64,000 nucleotides of DNA from Dasania sp. GY-MA-18 (GTDB lineage: Bacteria; Pseudomonadota; Gammaproteobacteria; Pseudomonadales; Dasaniaceae), in assembly GCF_024734385.1 (NCBI RefSeq), contig NZ_JANHAP010000003.1, positions 62,001 to 126,000 of the forward strand, in the 5' to 3' direction. The notes below the pieces were generated by a model. It did no database searches. It was not told the origin of the DNA and saw only the letters and a program-made list of their open reading frames with translations. The translations under genes were made by a program, and so were the position numbers. This document shows, piece after piece, positions 9,126 through 18,001 of the stretch (its first letter is position 1; each line of letters begins with the position of its first letter).

Positions 9126-10757
9126 ATGTTTAATAAACCGAATTTTGTAAAAAGTGGCTTGTATTCAGCCTTGTTTCTATCAGGCCTGCTACAGGCACAG
9201 GACACAGTTGAAACTTCAGCACTTATAGTTGCCGCTGCTCAACAGAGTACAGCCATAGCCGATGAGCCAGCCGCTAAGAGCAGCGAAAAGCCCGCCCCCA
9301 AAAAGCATAAGCAGGCCGCTAGGGCCGTGGATCTAGCTAAACCTATCAGCATAGAAGAAGTGGCATTGCCACAGGCTGAAAAAATTGAGGCTAGCAAAGC
9401 AGAGCCCGTCAGCAAAAAACAAAAGCCTATCACTGTAGCCAAACCTGAAAAACTAGAGGCTGTGGTAGAGGACAAGGAATATACGGCCAAGCAGCAATTA
9501 ATTGCGGAGCCCGAAGCTGTAGCAGTCACTAGCAATAGCAGCAAAAAAGTGAAAGCAGCTATAGCTGTGCAAGCACCAAGCTCCGGCAATGATGAGAAAA
9601 ATACGGCAGAAAAAAATGTGGTTGAAGCAAGTAACGAAGCCGTTAACAAAATCATACCCTCAATAGAGTCAGCGCTAAACACAGCCAAACAACAACAAGC
9701 TGCGCTGGATGAGCCCTTAGTTATTTTAGATACGGAAATTCCACCAGCAACAGCCACACGACTGGCATGGACCCCCGATCAATCCTTTAAAGGTATAGCC
9801 ATACCCACACCAGTGTTGGTGGTAAACGGGGCTAAACCGGGGCCAGTTGTTTGTTTAACAGCTGCTATACACGGCGATGAACTTAATGGCATAGAAATCG
9901 TAAGGCGTGTGCTTTATAACTTAAAGCCAGAAAAATTGACTGGCACAGTTATAGGCGTGCCCATCGTCAACTTGCAGGGCTTTCATCGCAACTCTCGCTA
10001 TCTGGCTGACCGCCGCGATTTAAACCGTTATTTCCCCGGCAACCCGGCAGGTAGTTCGGCTTCACGTTTGGCCTATTCATTTTTTAATGAAGTCATTTCC
10101 CACTGTGATGCCTTGGTGGATTTACACACTGGCTCGTTTTATCGCACTAACCTACCGCAGCTGCGAGCTAATACTAAAAACCCTAAGGTATTGGCATTAG
10201 CTAAACAGTTCGGTGCCACCGTTATTGTGCATGGCAAAGGTGCACCCGGCACCTTACGCTGGGCTGCGGTGCAGGCAGGCATCCCCGCGGTTACCTTAGA
10301 GGCTGGTGAGTCCATGCGTTTGCAAGTGGCTGCGGTAGAGCATGGGGTAAAAGGTATAGAAACCTTATTAGAACAAAAAGAGATGCTACACAGTTTAAAG
10401 TTTTGGAAAACCACCGAGGCCATTTACGAACAAACCCTATGGGTGCGCGCTGATCAAGGGGGTATATTATTTACCAGAGTATCAGAGGGCGATAGGGTTA
10501 AGGCGGGTGATGTACTAGGGGTGGTAACTGACCCTATCACCAATGCCAGCAGTGAAATTATTGCGCCTTTTAAGGGCCGAGTTATAGGTTTGGCACTTAA
10601 CCAAGTGGTGATGCCAGGTTTCGCTACTTTTCATTTAGGAGTAGAGGCAGCTAATCTCATAAAGCCTGAACTTATAGACGAATATAATGGTGTAAACCCT
10701 GTGCCCGATACCGAAAGCGTAGATGAAACCATTACCGAGTTGGAAGATTTTAACTAA
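9126..10757 (+). CDS. Periplasmic succinylglutamate desuccinylase/aspartoacylase-like zinc hydrolase with long linker
   Basis: The 543-residue product has a signal peptide (about 1-24), then about 180 residues rich in Ala, Lys, Glu and Pro, then an M14-like AstE/AspA catalytic domain (from about 215). Likely zinc ligands are His249 and Glu252 in HGDE and His334 in DLHTGSF. A C-terminal beta-rich segment (about 440-510) is typical of AspA/AstE relatives. The family cleaves N-acyl or amide bonds of acidic amino acids. The linker is much longer than in cytosolic AstE and suggests reach across the periplasm. Position at the end of the ATP-grasp run suggests it removes or trims what the ligase adds. 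That is inference. Confidence 0.8.
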   Translation: MFNKPNFVKSGLYSALFLSGLLQAQDTVETSALIVAAAQQSTAIADEPAAKSSEKPAPKKHKQAARAVDLAKPISIEEVALPQAEKIEASKAEPVSKKQKPITVAKPEKLEAVVEDKEYTAKQQLIAEPEAVAVTSNSSKKVKAAIAVQAPSSGNDEKNTAEKNVVEASNEAVNKIIPSIESALNTAKQQQAALDEPLVILDTEIPPATATRLAWTPDQSFKGIAIPTPVLVVNGAKPGPVVCLTAAIHGDELNGIEIVRRVLYNLKPEKLTGTVIGVPIVNLQGFHRNSRYLADRRDLNRYFPGNPAGSSASRLAYSFFNEVISHCDALVDLHTGSFYRTNLPQLRANTKNPKVLALAKQFGATVIVHGKGAPGTLRWAAVQAGIPAVTLEAGESMRLQVAAVEHGVKGIETLLEQKEMLHSLKFWKTTEAIYEQTLWVRADQGGILFTRVSEGDRVKAGDVLGVVTDPITNASSEIIAPFKGRVIGLALNQVVMPGFATFHLGVEAANLIKPELIDEYNGVNPVPDTESVDETITELEDFN

Positions 10758-10764
10758 GGCGTAT

Positions 10765-11469
10765 TTACAAAAACATAGTGGACATATCACCTAGTTGCAG
10801 CGAGTCTAAATAGTTTTGCACTGAGGTTTCGGCTTGAATAAAAGCTATGCCTAGTGAAGCTTGCGTGGGGCTTGTTTTTGTATAGGCAATGACTTTAACG
10901 GTCAGCTCTTGCTGTGCGTCCTCTGGATAAAAACGCAGCCGCAATTGTATATGTTGATCTTTTATATCGTCTATAGAAGTGCTCAGCTGGCTGGGATCAA
11001 AATGCAATTGGCAGCCGCCCTGGCTGATATCAACTATAACGGCTGTGAAAGCTTGCCCTTGATACTGGCAGCTGCATGATAAGGCACAGGGTAGGCGGGC
11101 ATCACGCCGTAAGGCCTGGCTTTGTATACTCGTGGGAAAACTGCTTAACAATAATTTACTGCCACTATAGTTGACGGCAATAACTTCTGACTCAAAAGCA
11201 AAAATAGAGCCTTGCGCAATTAAGCGCATCACCAGTTTTTTTTCGGGAAAAAACAAGTTGTCATAAACTACATCGACGGTTTCTTTTTTCATTTGCTTAG
11301 GTGTTGGCAGTGCAGTAATCAACACCTTATTACTATCAACACCCACCAAGCGGGTGAGATATTTTAAAGAGCCATCTAGGCTGGAGACTTGCACCAGCGC
11401 GGCCAGTTGTAATTTAGCCAGCATGCTGGCCGGGCTGGTTTCAGCTGCCGCGCCATCCTCTTTGGGCAT
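10765..11469 (-). CDS. PilZ-domain protein, YcgR-like c-di-GMP receptor
   Basis: The 234-residue protein has an N-terminal YcgR-like beta domain (about 20-115) and a C-terminal PilZ domain. The c-di-GMP motif RxxxR is present at 121-125 (RRDAR) and DxSxxG is present as DISQGG at 147-152, so binding is expected. YcgR-type proteins act as flagellar brakes or as adaptors controlling surface behaviour. No flagellar gene is nearby, so the target is open. It converges on the AstE-like gene with only 7 bp between stops. Confidence 0.85.
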   Translation of the reverse strand: MPKEDGAAAETSPASMLAKLQLAALVQVSSLDGSLKYLTRLVGVDSNKVLITALPTPKQMKKETVDVVYDNLFFPEKKLVMRLIAQGSIFAFESEVIAVNYSGSKLLLSSFPTSIQSQALRRDARLPCALSCSCQYQGQAFTAVIVDISQGGCQLHFDPSQLSTSIDDIKDQHIQLRLRFYPEDAQQELTVKVIAYTKTSPTQASLGIAFIQAETSVQNYLDSLQLGDMSTMFL

Positions 11470-11613
11470 GGTAAAACCTTTATATTGATGCGTTTAAGTT
11501 ACTAATAAAGCTAGCGTAGATCACTAAAATCGCCAGCGCTGATTATTAGTGTTAAAGTTGTTAAGTTTTTTGACGCCTACATAAATAAAACAAAAATATA
11601 GCAGAGCAATGTT

Positions 11614-12468
11614 GTGAGTCCACTTAATTATATTCGCGCGCTTTGCCTCAGCATCATTATAAGTGCCGAGTCTGGATGGGCTAATGTCGATGTGGCGGCT
11701 CCGAAAGTAATCCATGTGGCATCAGAGTATTGGCCAGGTTTTTCCAATCACGATGGTAGTGGGTTGTATTTCGAAATTATTAAGGCGGTATACGAGCCTG
11801 TAGGTATTGCCGTTAAATTCTCTATAGAGCCTTTTAAGCGAGCACGGCACAGTACCGTGCAACACCACCATGATGTGGTAATAGGCACTTATTCGCAGGC
11901 TGATAGAGGCAATAATTTATTATTGACCCCGCACTACCCAATCAACACAGAACGGGTATTGGCCATATATCATAAAGATAGCACCCTTAATTGGCACAAC
12001 TTTTATCAGCGTAATCGTGAGGATTCCAGTGAGCCTAATCCATACAGCTCGGCATGGATAATTGGCTATAACTACGATCAACATCTAGGGATTAAAAAGG
12101 GCTTTGAGTTACGCAGACCCGAACAGGGTTTAAAAATGTTGGTACAACGCCGACTGGATGTTTTTATAGAGCCTGAAGATGAAACATTGGTTTTATTACA
12201 GGGGGCTTTAGCTGATTTAGGCGCGCAGCTACGCTGGGAAAACGTGTCAACCAATAATATTTACTTAGCCTTTAGCCATAACCCCAGAGCTAAGCAGTTG
12301 TGCAAAATTTATGATCAACGCTTACCTCAACTCTATCACAGCGGTAAATTACAGGCCTTGTTTGCAAAGTGGCAGCTGGATATTTCTAAAGTTAATTTTA
12401 ATTGGGGTAAGTTGTTAGCGCAGGATTCTTGCGAACCTATAGAGGGGCTAAATAGCGTTAACGAGTAA
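11614..12468 (+). CDS. Solitary extracellular solute-binding protein (family 3 type)
   Basis: The 284-residue product has a short signal region and a two-lobed SBP_bac_3-like fold, recognised from IHVASEYWPGF, GLYFEIIKAVYEPVGI and DVVIGTYSQADRG. Family 3 proteins bind amino acids or related polar ligands. No ABC permease or ATPase is adjacent, so it may feed an unlinked transporter or act in sensing. The start is GTG at 11614 with only a weak upstream purine stretch. A similar lone protein is found at 55870-56652. Confidence 0.72.
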   Translation: MSPLNYIRALCLSIIISAESGWANVDVAAPKVIHVASEYWPGFSNHDGSGLYFEIIKAVYEPVGIAVKFSIEPFKRARHSTVQHHHDVVIGTYSQADRGNNLLLTPHYPINTERVLAIYHKDSTLNWHNFYQRNREDSSEPNPYSSAWIIGYNYDQHLGIKKGFELRRPEQGLKMLVQRRLDVFIEPEDETLVLLQGALADLGAQLRWENVSTNNIYLAFSHNPRAKQLCKIYDQRLPQLYHSGKLQALFAKWQLDISKVNFNWGKLLAQDSCEPIEGLNSVNE

Positions 12469-12473
12469 CGCTA
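12453..12473. terminator. Hairpin at the convergent ends of two genes
   Basis: A perfect 8-bp stem (TAGCGTTA / TAACGCTA) with a 5-nt loop overlaps the stop codon of the binding-protein gene. No clear T-tract follows, so termination is only possible. Confidence 0.3.
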
Positions 12474-12498
12474 TGTTAGGTGTGCTATGAGAGTTGCT

Positions 12499-12858
12499 TT
12501 ATTCTTCGTAAATAACGTAAATTTTTTGGGTGGGCTCTACTACTTCCCATTCGCCTTCAAAACCTGCGGGCACGCAAATTTTATCGCCAGCTACCATTTC
12601 TAGTTCATTGCCATCTAAATCGCGCAAAATCGATTTGCCGCTTAGTATATGGAAATACTCGTTTTCGCTGTATTTAATTTTCCAGCAGCCTACTTCTGAA
12701 CCCCATTCGCCAGCAAAAAATTTATCTTCTACAGCAAAATGCAGTTGATTGTTTTGTTCGGGGTTGCCTTTAACGATGCGATCTTGCGCCGTAGGATAGC
12801 GTTCTACTTTAGCGGTACTGGTTGCAAAGTTAATCAGGTCAGCGATTTTTTTAGCCAT
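12499..12858 (-). CDS. Cupin-domain protein
   Basis: This 119-residue single-domain cupin has the two conserved beta-barrel motifs around WKIKYSENEYFHILSG (about 58-73) and GDKICVPAGFEGEWEV (about 91-106). It resembles the cupin_3 / DUF861 group that includes EutQ-like and ureidoglycine aminohydrolase-like proteins. The first motif keeps one His (position 69 or close) and an acidic residue, so metal binding is uncertain. The specific reaction is unknown. It is expressed alone on the minus strand. Confidence 0.75.
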   Translation of the reverse strand: MAKKIADLINFATSTAKVERYPTAQDRIVKGNPEQNNQLHFAVEDKFFAGEWGSEVGCWKIKYSENEYFHILSGKSILRDLDGNELEMVAGDKICVPAGFEGEWEVVEPTQKIYVIYEE

Positions 12859-12981
12859 TATAGCCTCTGTGTATTCAACAAATATTGTTCAGCCTAGGGC
12901 GGCAATTCTACAGCCCTTATAAAATAAAGCTAGCGCTGCGGTTAAAAAACAAACAGCTGGCAGTATGAGCAGCCCGCGCGT

Positions 12982-14109
12982 TTAAGTGGCCTTAAAGGGC
13001 AGATGTTTGCTGCACTGCAGTTTATAACGCTTTAACTCAGTTGTTTCCTGCTGTAAAAACTGTTGTATCGCGTGGGCAAAGTCTGGCTGGGCTAGCCAGT
13101 GGCTGGAATGTGTGTCTACGGGCTGAAAGCCGCGCTGTATTTTATGTTCGCCCTGCGCCCCGGAGTCAAAGCGTTGTAGGCCTCGTTCTATGCAAAACTC
13201 TATGCCTTGATAATAGCAGGCTTCAAAGTGCAGCTGCTCTAGCTCTTCACTGCAACCCCAGTAGCGGCCGTAAAGGCTGTGGCTGTCAAAAAAATTTAGC
13301 GCACCGGCAACAATATCTTGGTCTTTACGGGCTATCACCAACATTATCTGGTCAGCCATGGAGCTGGCGATGCGTTTAAAAAAATCTTGTTTTAGATAGC
13401 CGCCGTGGCCGCTGCGCTTGGCGTAGGTGAGCTGATAAAAATAATAAAACTGCTGCCAAATTTCTTCGCTAATTTCATTTCCGCTTAGCCGCTGCAAGCT
13501 TATGCCTTGCTGTTTAACACTGCGCCGTTCTTTGTTAAGGGTTTTGCGTTTACGAGATTTAAACTGCGCCAAAAAATCATCAAAACAAGTATAGCCCTGG
13601 TTAAACCAGTGAAACTGTACACTGCTGCGGGCCATAAACGGGGCGTTAAAGTGATTTGCTTGGCTGTGGTATAGCACATGTACAGATGAGGCTTGTAACT
13701 GTTGCGCCTGCGCGATGAGTTGTTGCCCCACCGCCTCGTACAGGGCCGCTGCATCACTATCGGGGTGTATGCACAGCCGTGGCCCGGTTGCGGGGGTGAA
13801 GGGTATAGCGGCTAGTAACTTGGGGTAATAGTTATAGCCATGGCGCTGGTAAGCCTCGGCCCAGCTCCAATCAAAAATATATTCGCCGTAGGAGTGTTGC
13901 TTAATATACAGGGGCATCACCGCGACTAGCTGCTCAGCTTGGTATACGCATAGATGATGAGGTTGCCAGCCGGTTGCTACCGCCACCGAGCCACTGAGCT
14001 CTAGGGCCGCTAAAAAAGCGTGGCGGGTAAAAGGGTAATCGCTGTGGACTAAACTGTCCCATTGCTGGGCGCTAATCTCGCTAATGCTGTGCAGATAACG
14101 AAACTCCAT
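12982..14109 (-). CDS. FemAB/GNAT-like acyltransferase (DUF482 family)
   Basis: The 375-residue protein fits the peptidogalycan biosynthesis/recognition family (DUF482), which is built on GNAT/FemAB-like folds. Recognisable pieces are MPLYIKQHSYGEYIFDWSWA, RSSVQFHWFNQGYTCFDDFL and the C-terminal GAQGEHKIQRGF with HSSHWL. Function in this family is not established. A role in transferring an acyl or aminoacyl group is inferred from the fold. The ATG at 14109 (MEFRYL) lies 10 bp after the ubiA stop. An ATG at 14148 would overlap ubiA. The gene order places it at the end of the ubiC-ubiA run. Confidence 0.72.
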   Translation of the reverse strand: MEFRYLHSISEISAQQWDSLVHSDYPFTRHAFLAALELSGSVAVATGWQPHHLCVYQAEQLVAVMPLYIKQHSYGEYIFDWSWAEAYQRHGYNYYPKLLAAIPFTPATGPRLCIHPDSDAAALYEAVGQQLIAQAQQLQASSVHVLYHSQANHFNAPFMARSSVQFHWFNQGYTCFDDFLAQFKSRKRKTLNKERRSVKQQGISLQRLSGNEISEEIWQQFYYFYQLTYAKRSGHGGYLKQDFFKRIASSMADQIMLVIARKDQDIVAGALNFFDSHSLYGRYWGCSEELEQLHFEACYYQGIEFCIERGLQRFDSGAQGEHKIQRGFQPVDTHSSHWLAQPDFAHAIQQFLQQETTELKRYKLQCSKHLPFKAT

Positions 14110-14119
14110 AGCGATCGGC

Positions 14120-15007
14120 TTAGCTGGCAAATAAAGGGGGCAGGGCATAATCCAGTGCTATGCCGATAAAAATAGCCATACCCACCCAGTTGTTATTTAA
14201 AAAAGCTTTAAAACAATTATTTCTTTCACGTAGCTTAATTAATTGTTGCTGGTAGATAAAAAAGCCTGCCGCGATGATTAAACTTAAATAAAAATACGCC
14301 CCCAACTTAAACTGCTGGCCCACTAAGCACAGGGTGAAGATAACGCAGGCTTGCAGGATTGCGGTGATGGTTTTGTCGTCCTCGCCAAATAAAATAGCGG
14401 TGGATTTTACCCCTATCCTAAGATCATCATCCCTATCTACCATGGCGTAAAAAGTGTCATAGACTATGGTCCATAGCACGGCAGCAATATAGACCAGCCA
14501 TAATATAGCGGGCAGGCTGTTGGTTTGGGCGGCAAAGGCCATGGGTATGCTCATGGCAAAGGCCATGCCTAATACCAGCTGCGGCATATGGGTGTAGCGC
14601 TTCATAAAGGGGTAGCAGCTGGCCAGTGCTAGCGCTGCAAAAGACAGCTGTATGGTGAGGGTATTAGTAAACAGCACTAGCACAAAAGACAGCAAGCACA
14701 GCAGCACAAAAAACCCTAGCGCCTGTTTACTGCTAATACGGCCGGTGGCCATAGGGCGTTGGGCGGTGCGTTTTACATGGCCATCAATGTGCCTGTCGGC
14801 ATAGTCATTAATAATGCAGCCGGCCGAGCGCATTAAAAAAGTGCCTAGGCAAAAAATAATAAGCAGTTTCAAATCGGGTATGCCTTGCGCGGCAAGCCAC
14901 AAGGCCCATAGCGTGGGCCACAGCAATAAATAAGTGCCCACCGGTTTATTAAAGCGTATTAAAGCAAGGTAGTCGGGGGCGTGGCTGCGTAGTTGGGCAA
15001 GCGTCAT
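14120..15007 (-). CDS. ubiA: 4-hydroxybenzoate polyprenyltransferase
   Basis: The 295-residue integral membrane prenyltransferase carries both Asp-rich motifs of the UbiA family: NDYADRHID at 67-75 and YDTFYAMVDRDDD at 183-195. About eight hydrophobic segments are present. It attaches the polyprenyl tail to 4-hydroxybenzoate, the second committed step of ubiquinone synthesis. It follows ubiC by 42 bp on the same strand, so substrate production and use are probably co-transcribed. Confidence 0.96.
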   Translation of the reverse strand: MTLAQLRSHAPDYLALIRFNKPVGTYLLLWPTLWALWLAAQGIPDLKLLIIFCLGTFLMRSAGCIINDYADRHIDGHVKRTAQRPMATGRISSKQALGFFVLLCLLSFVLVLFTNTLTIQLSFAALALASCYPFMKRYTHMPQLVLGMAFAMSIPMAFAAQTNSLPAILWLVYIAAVLWTIVYDTFYAMVDRDDDLRIGVKSTAILFGEDDKTITAILQACVIFTLCLVGQQFKLGAYFYLSLIIAAGFFIYQQQLIKLRERNNCFKAFLNNNWVGMAIFIGIALDYALPPLFAS

Positions 15008-15049
15008 AGTCTGGGTGTCGTCTGTGCTGCTTCGTGGGTTTGATGGAGT

Positions 15050-15595
15050 TTACGGGGTAAAAGCCTCTAAAAACAACTCGCTGACCATTAAGGGTTTGCC
15101 CCCTAGCTCAAAGCGCGAGCGTCGGCCCCATAGAGGCTCTTTTTGCTGTAATGGTGCTGGCAGCTGCCAACTATCGCCAGGTAGGCGCGCAAGCTGAAAG
15201 GGGTGGCGTTGCATGCTGGGGTCGCTAAAGAGCATGGCGCCCAGCGAGCTATTATCAAATTTGCGCAGCCGTCGTAAATGACCCCGCAGCGAGGAAGCAG
15301 GTATTACGCTGCGGGCAAAGACCCAAGGCTGGCCGTGGCAGCGCAGGGCCACTTCACGCACTATCGCCCACTCGCGGGCCTGCATGCCCAACAACTGTTG
15401 CTCTGACAAGCGCGGTCGCTGCCAGCATTGGCGCAGTACCTGCACACTAAAATTTCCCAGGCTGGCTTTGAGCAGGCGTTGGGTTAACGAACCGCTGTCT
15501 AATAGCCAGGGCCTAATTACAGGGGGCAGCTGGTGGGCGGTATAGCGGTGGTAGTCTTGCCAATGGGCTTCTGCGGGGCCTAGTAATAGGGTCAA
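15050..15595 (-). CDS. ubiC: Chorismate pyruvate-lyase
   Basis: The 181-residue cytosolic protein fits UbiC, which splits chorismate into 4-hydroxybenzoate and pyruvate. Family features include WVFARSVIP (about 91-99), the GAMLF segment, and the conserved basic and acidic residues in LWGRRSRFELGGKPLMVSE-type C-terminal sequence. Upstream of ubiA in the usual order. The ATG at 15595 has no strong ribosome binding site, and a slightly later start is possible. Confidence 0.93.
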   Translation of the reverse strand: MTLLLGPAEAHWQDYHRYTAHQLPPVIRPWLLDSGSLTQRLLKASLGNFSVQVLRQCWQRPRLSEQQLLGMQAREWAIVREVALRCHGQPWVFARSVIPASSLRGHLRRLRKFDNSSLGAMLFSDPSMQRHPFQLARLPGDSWQLPAPLQQKEPLWGRRSRFELGGKPLMVSELFLEAFTP

Positions 15596-15765
15596 GCGTG
15601 GTATCCCTTGCGTAAAATAATGGGTAGAGAGTGCTGATGTTAGCCCTAGGGGCCAGGCAAAGATGGGCTATTTTAGCATCGAAAGCAAAAGGCAATGAAG
15701 CCGCAAGCTACTGTTAAAAACAATGAGTTTCTGTTTAGCTTGTTCTACACCCTACAAAGGGCCAG

Positions 15766-15774
15766 TGTTATACT
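15766..15774 (+). promoter_or_regulatory. Extended -10 promoter candidate for the rubredoxin fusion gene
   Basis: TGTTATACT is a near-consensus extended -10 about 90 bp before the ATG at 15866. No well-spaced -35 was found. An AAGAAGG ribosome binding site is present just before the gene. Confidence 0.4.
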
Positions 15775-15865
15775 CGTCGCTTTCGCTGTTTTAGCGAGTT
15801 CAATCATCGATGTTACCCCCCCTAGGTGGGTAAGACCGCAGTAATAAAATTAAGAAGGTAGTGTT

Positions 15866-17245
15866 ATGCAACAATGGGTCTGTATTGTTTGTGGCTGGAT
15901 ATATGACGAAAAAGTGGGCGACCCTGATTCGGGCATAGCGCCGGGCACTAAGTTTGAAGATATACCCGATGATTGGCTGTGCCCCGATTGTGGCGTGGGT
16001 AAAGATGATTTTGAGCTAATTGCCGTTAGCGAACCCGAGCCTGAAGTGCCCCACCACGAAGAAGAGGTCGCTACCGACCACGTGATAGCGCCAGTGATTA
16101 TTTTAGGCACCGGTATGGCTGGCTACGGTGTGGCTAAAGAGTTTCGTAAGCACGATAGTGACACGCCTTTAATTTTGATTACCTCGGACGATGGCCGCGC
16201 TTACTCCAAGCCTATGTTGTCTACGGGTTATACCCGCAATACCGAGGCCGCCGATTTAGTCACTGCCGATGCTGGCACCATGGCCAGGCAGCTGCGTGCT
16301 AGCGTGTGGACCATGACCCAGGTACACAGCATAGACACAGCTCAGCAACTCATACACATAGGTGATAGCAACAGCCAAGTACATTATGGCAAGTTAGTAC
16401 TGGCCTTAGGGGCCGACACTATCGTGCCGCCGGTACAGGGCGATGCCTTAGATCATGTGTACTCTATCAATGACTTATTAGACTTTGATGATTTCCGCAA
16501 AGCGGTGAAGAAAACCCAAGCTAAAAAGATTGTGTTAATCGGTGGCGGCCTCATAGGCTGCGAATTCGCCAATGATTTAATCAATGGTGGCTTTAATGTT
16601 GAGGTGGTAGATCCACTGGGTTACTGCTTACCCACTTTGCTACCCGAGCAAGCGGGCAAAGCCGTGCAGCGAGCCTTAGAGGCTAAAGGTGCCATCTTTC
16701 ACTTTGGCGATTTAGTGAGCGCGGTTAATCGCAACCCCGCTGGCGGCGTTAAAGTGACTTGTCAAAGCGGCCAAGAGCTACAGGCCGACTTGGTGATTAG
16801 TGCGGTAGGGGTGCGCCCGCGTACCGAGCTAGCCGCTGCCGCTGGCCTTACGGTTAATCGCGGCATAGTCACCGATCGTAAACTGCAAACCTCGGCGGCC
16901 AATGTCTATGCCTTAGGTGATTGCGCCGAAGTCGATGGCCGTAACCTCGTTTATGTAGCGCCGCTTAATGCCGCGGCCAAAGCTTTGGGGCAAACATTGG
17001 CGGGTAAAGCTAGCGACGTGGTTTACCCTGCCATGCCGGTAATGGTTAAAACCCCGGCCTGCCCAGTGGCCTTAAGCCCAGCACCCTTGGGTGCGGAAGG
17101 CAGCTGGCAAATACAGCAAAATGGCAACGATACCGTAGCCGAGTTTCGCAATGCCGCCGGCCAATTATTAGGCTTTGCTTTGACAGGCGAGGGAACAAAA
17201 GAGAAGATGCGCTTACAAAAGGAGTTGCCCCCTATACTGGCCTAA
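15866..17245 (+). CDS. Rubredoxin-rubredoxin reductase fusion protein
   Basis: The 459-residue protein fuses an N-terminal rubredoxin (Cys6, Cys9, Cys39, Cys42 as iron ligands) to a FAD-dependent NAD(P)H-rubredoxin reductase. GTGMAG at 81-86 binds FAD, GGGLIG at 226-231 binds NAD(P), and ALGDCAEV near 340 is the second FAD motif. A Glu/His-rich linker (about 54-72) joins them. Electrons would flow from NAD(P)H through FAD to the iron centre and on to an acceptor such as an alkane hydroxylase or an oxygen/superoxide-reducing protein. No such acceptor is in the window. Pseudomonas carries separate rubA and rubB genes in the same neighbourhood between ubiC and HU, so the fusion looks like a rearranged ancestral block. 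Confidence 0.93.
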   Translation: MQQWVCIVCGWIYDEKVGDPDSGIAPGTKFEDIPDDWLCPDCGVGKDDFELIAVSEPEPEVPHHEEEVATDHVIAPVIILGTGMAGYGVAKEFRKHDSDTPLILITSDDGRAYSKPMLSTGYTRNTEAADLVTADAGTMARQLRASVWTMTQVHSIDTAQQLIHIGDSNSQVHYGKLVLALGADTIVPPVQGDALDHVYSINDLLDFDDFRKAVKKTQAKKIVLIGGGLIGCEFANDLINGGFNVEVVDPLGYCLPTLLPEQAGKAVQRALEAKGAIFHFGDLVSAVNRNPAGGVKVTCQSGQELQADLVISAVGVRPRTELAAAAGLTVNRGIVTDRKLQTSAANVYALGDCAEVDGRNLVYVAPLNAAAKALGQTLAGKASDVVYPAMPVMVKTPACPVALSPAPLGAEGSWQIQQNGNDTVAEFRNAAGQLLGFALTGEGTKEKMRLQKELPPILA

Positions 17246-17257
17246 GGGGGCAGAGCG

Positions 17258-17274
17258 CAGGCTAAGCCTGTTTT
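17258..17274 (+). terminator. Short hairpin followed by T-run after the reductase gene
   Basis: CAGGC TAA GCCTG followed by TTTT forms a minimal 5-bp stem-loop terminator 13 bp after the stop. A second hairpin (AGGGGCT/AGCCCCT, about 17299-17313) lies just downstream and has no T-run. Confidence 0.35.
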
Positions 17275-17381
17275 CTGTGTAACGATTGCTAAGGGTTAAG
17301 GGGCTCAGCCCCTGGCTACTGTCATAAAGTTACAATATTAAGCCAGCATAATTCCAATAATTATTTTACTAGGAGCTGTAC

Positions 17382-17660
17382 ATGCGCAAACCCGATTTGG
17401 CGGCCTATATTGCCGATAAAGCCGATTTACCCACCAGCCAAGCTAACGATGTGTTATCGGCTATACTCGATCAAATTACCATGAGCCTAAGCCGCAAAGA
17501 GTCGGTCACCTTAATAGGTTTTGGCACTTTTGAAGTGCGTCATCGCAATGCGCGCACTGGTAAAAACCCACAGACCGGCGCCCCTATAGAAATTGCCGCC
17601 AGCAATACGGTAGGTTTTAAAGCCGGTAAAGCCTTAAAAGAGAGTGTCAATAAAGCCTAA
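17382..17660 (+). CDS. HU-family histone-like DNA-binding protein
   Basis: The 92-residue protein has the HU layout: helical dimerisation half (1-45), conserved GFGTFEVR, and the arm with the intercalating proline in GKNPQTGAPIEI. HU dimers bend and compact DNA. It is followed by a strong terminator and has an AGGAG ribosome binding site. It is the single HU gene here, separate from lon and clp genes, as in the ubiCA-rubredoxin-HU order of pseudomonads. Confidence 0.95.
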   Translation: MRKPDLAAYIADKADLPTSQANDVLSAILDQITMSLSRKESVTLIGFGTFEVRHRNARTGKNPQTGAPIEIAASNTVGFKAGKALKESVNKA

Positions 17661-17685
17661 TCAGCTACCCACTCAGATAATATAA

Positions 17686-17716
17686 AAAAAACCCTTATCG
17701 ATAAGGGTTTTTTTTT
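17686..17716 (+). terminator. Strong rho-independent terminator of the HU gene
   Basis: The palindrome ACCCTTATCGATAAGGGT (17691-17708) is flanked by an A-run on the left and a run of T on the right, so it could also act on the other strand. Confidence 0.85.
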
Positions 17717-18001
17717 GCCACTAACAAAGCCTTTTTGGGCTTAATCGTGAGTATCAAGGCTGAGCAGTTGTTAAATGTTTGTTTAAAAGGGTAATATTTC
17801 AAGTTGCTCAGTCGCAGTTGTTTTGCTGATAAAACAAACTGCAGTAGGGATGTTAATTACTGCGGCTGGTATAAACAGAGTTGTCTTAGGGAAAGGTCAA
17901 TCTCCATCTCCACCATATTTAAAAGCGATCTTTTACCGTGCGATGTTTGTTATTAAGGGCATGCACTAAGCTTTAGGTCGATAATAATAAATGAGGTTGT
18001 A
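17717..18001. other. Non-coding stretch before the TonB receptor
   Basis: With the HU terminator this forms a gap of about 340 bp. I see no gene or structured RNA. It ends in a GAGG ribosome binding site (17993-17996) 5 bp before a GTG start. Any promoter or operator of the receptor module should lie here, but none is convincing by eye. Confidence 0.5.

Noticed and set aside
9239-9757. 172-codon open frame on the minus strand
   Set aside because: It lies opposite the low-complexity linker of the AstE-like gene. The composition bias keeps the antisense frame open, and it has no ribosome binding site or recognisable domain.
13041-13379. 112-codon plus-strand frame
   Set aside because: Antisense to the FemAB/GNAT-like gene; no supporting start or domain.
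15513-15695. 60-codon minus-strand frame upstream of ubiC
   Set aside because: It overlaps the ubiC start in another frame, has no ribosome binding site and no recognisable features.
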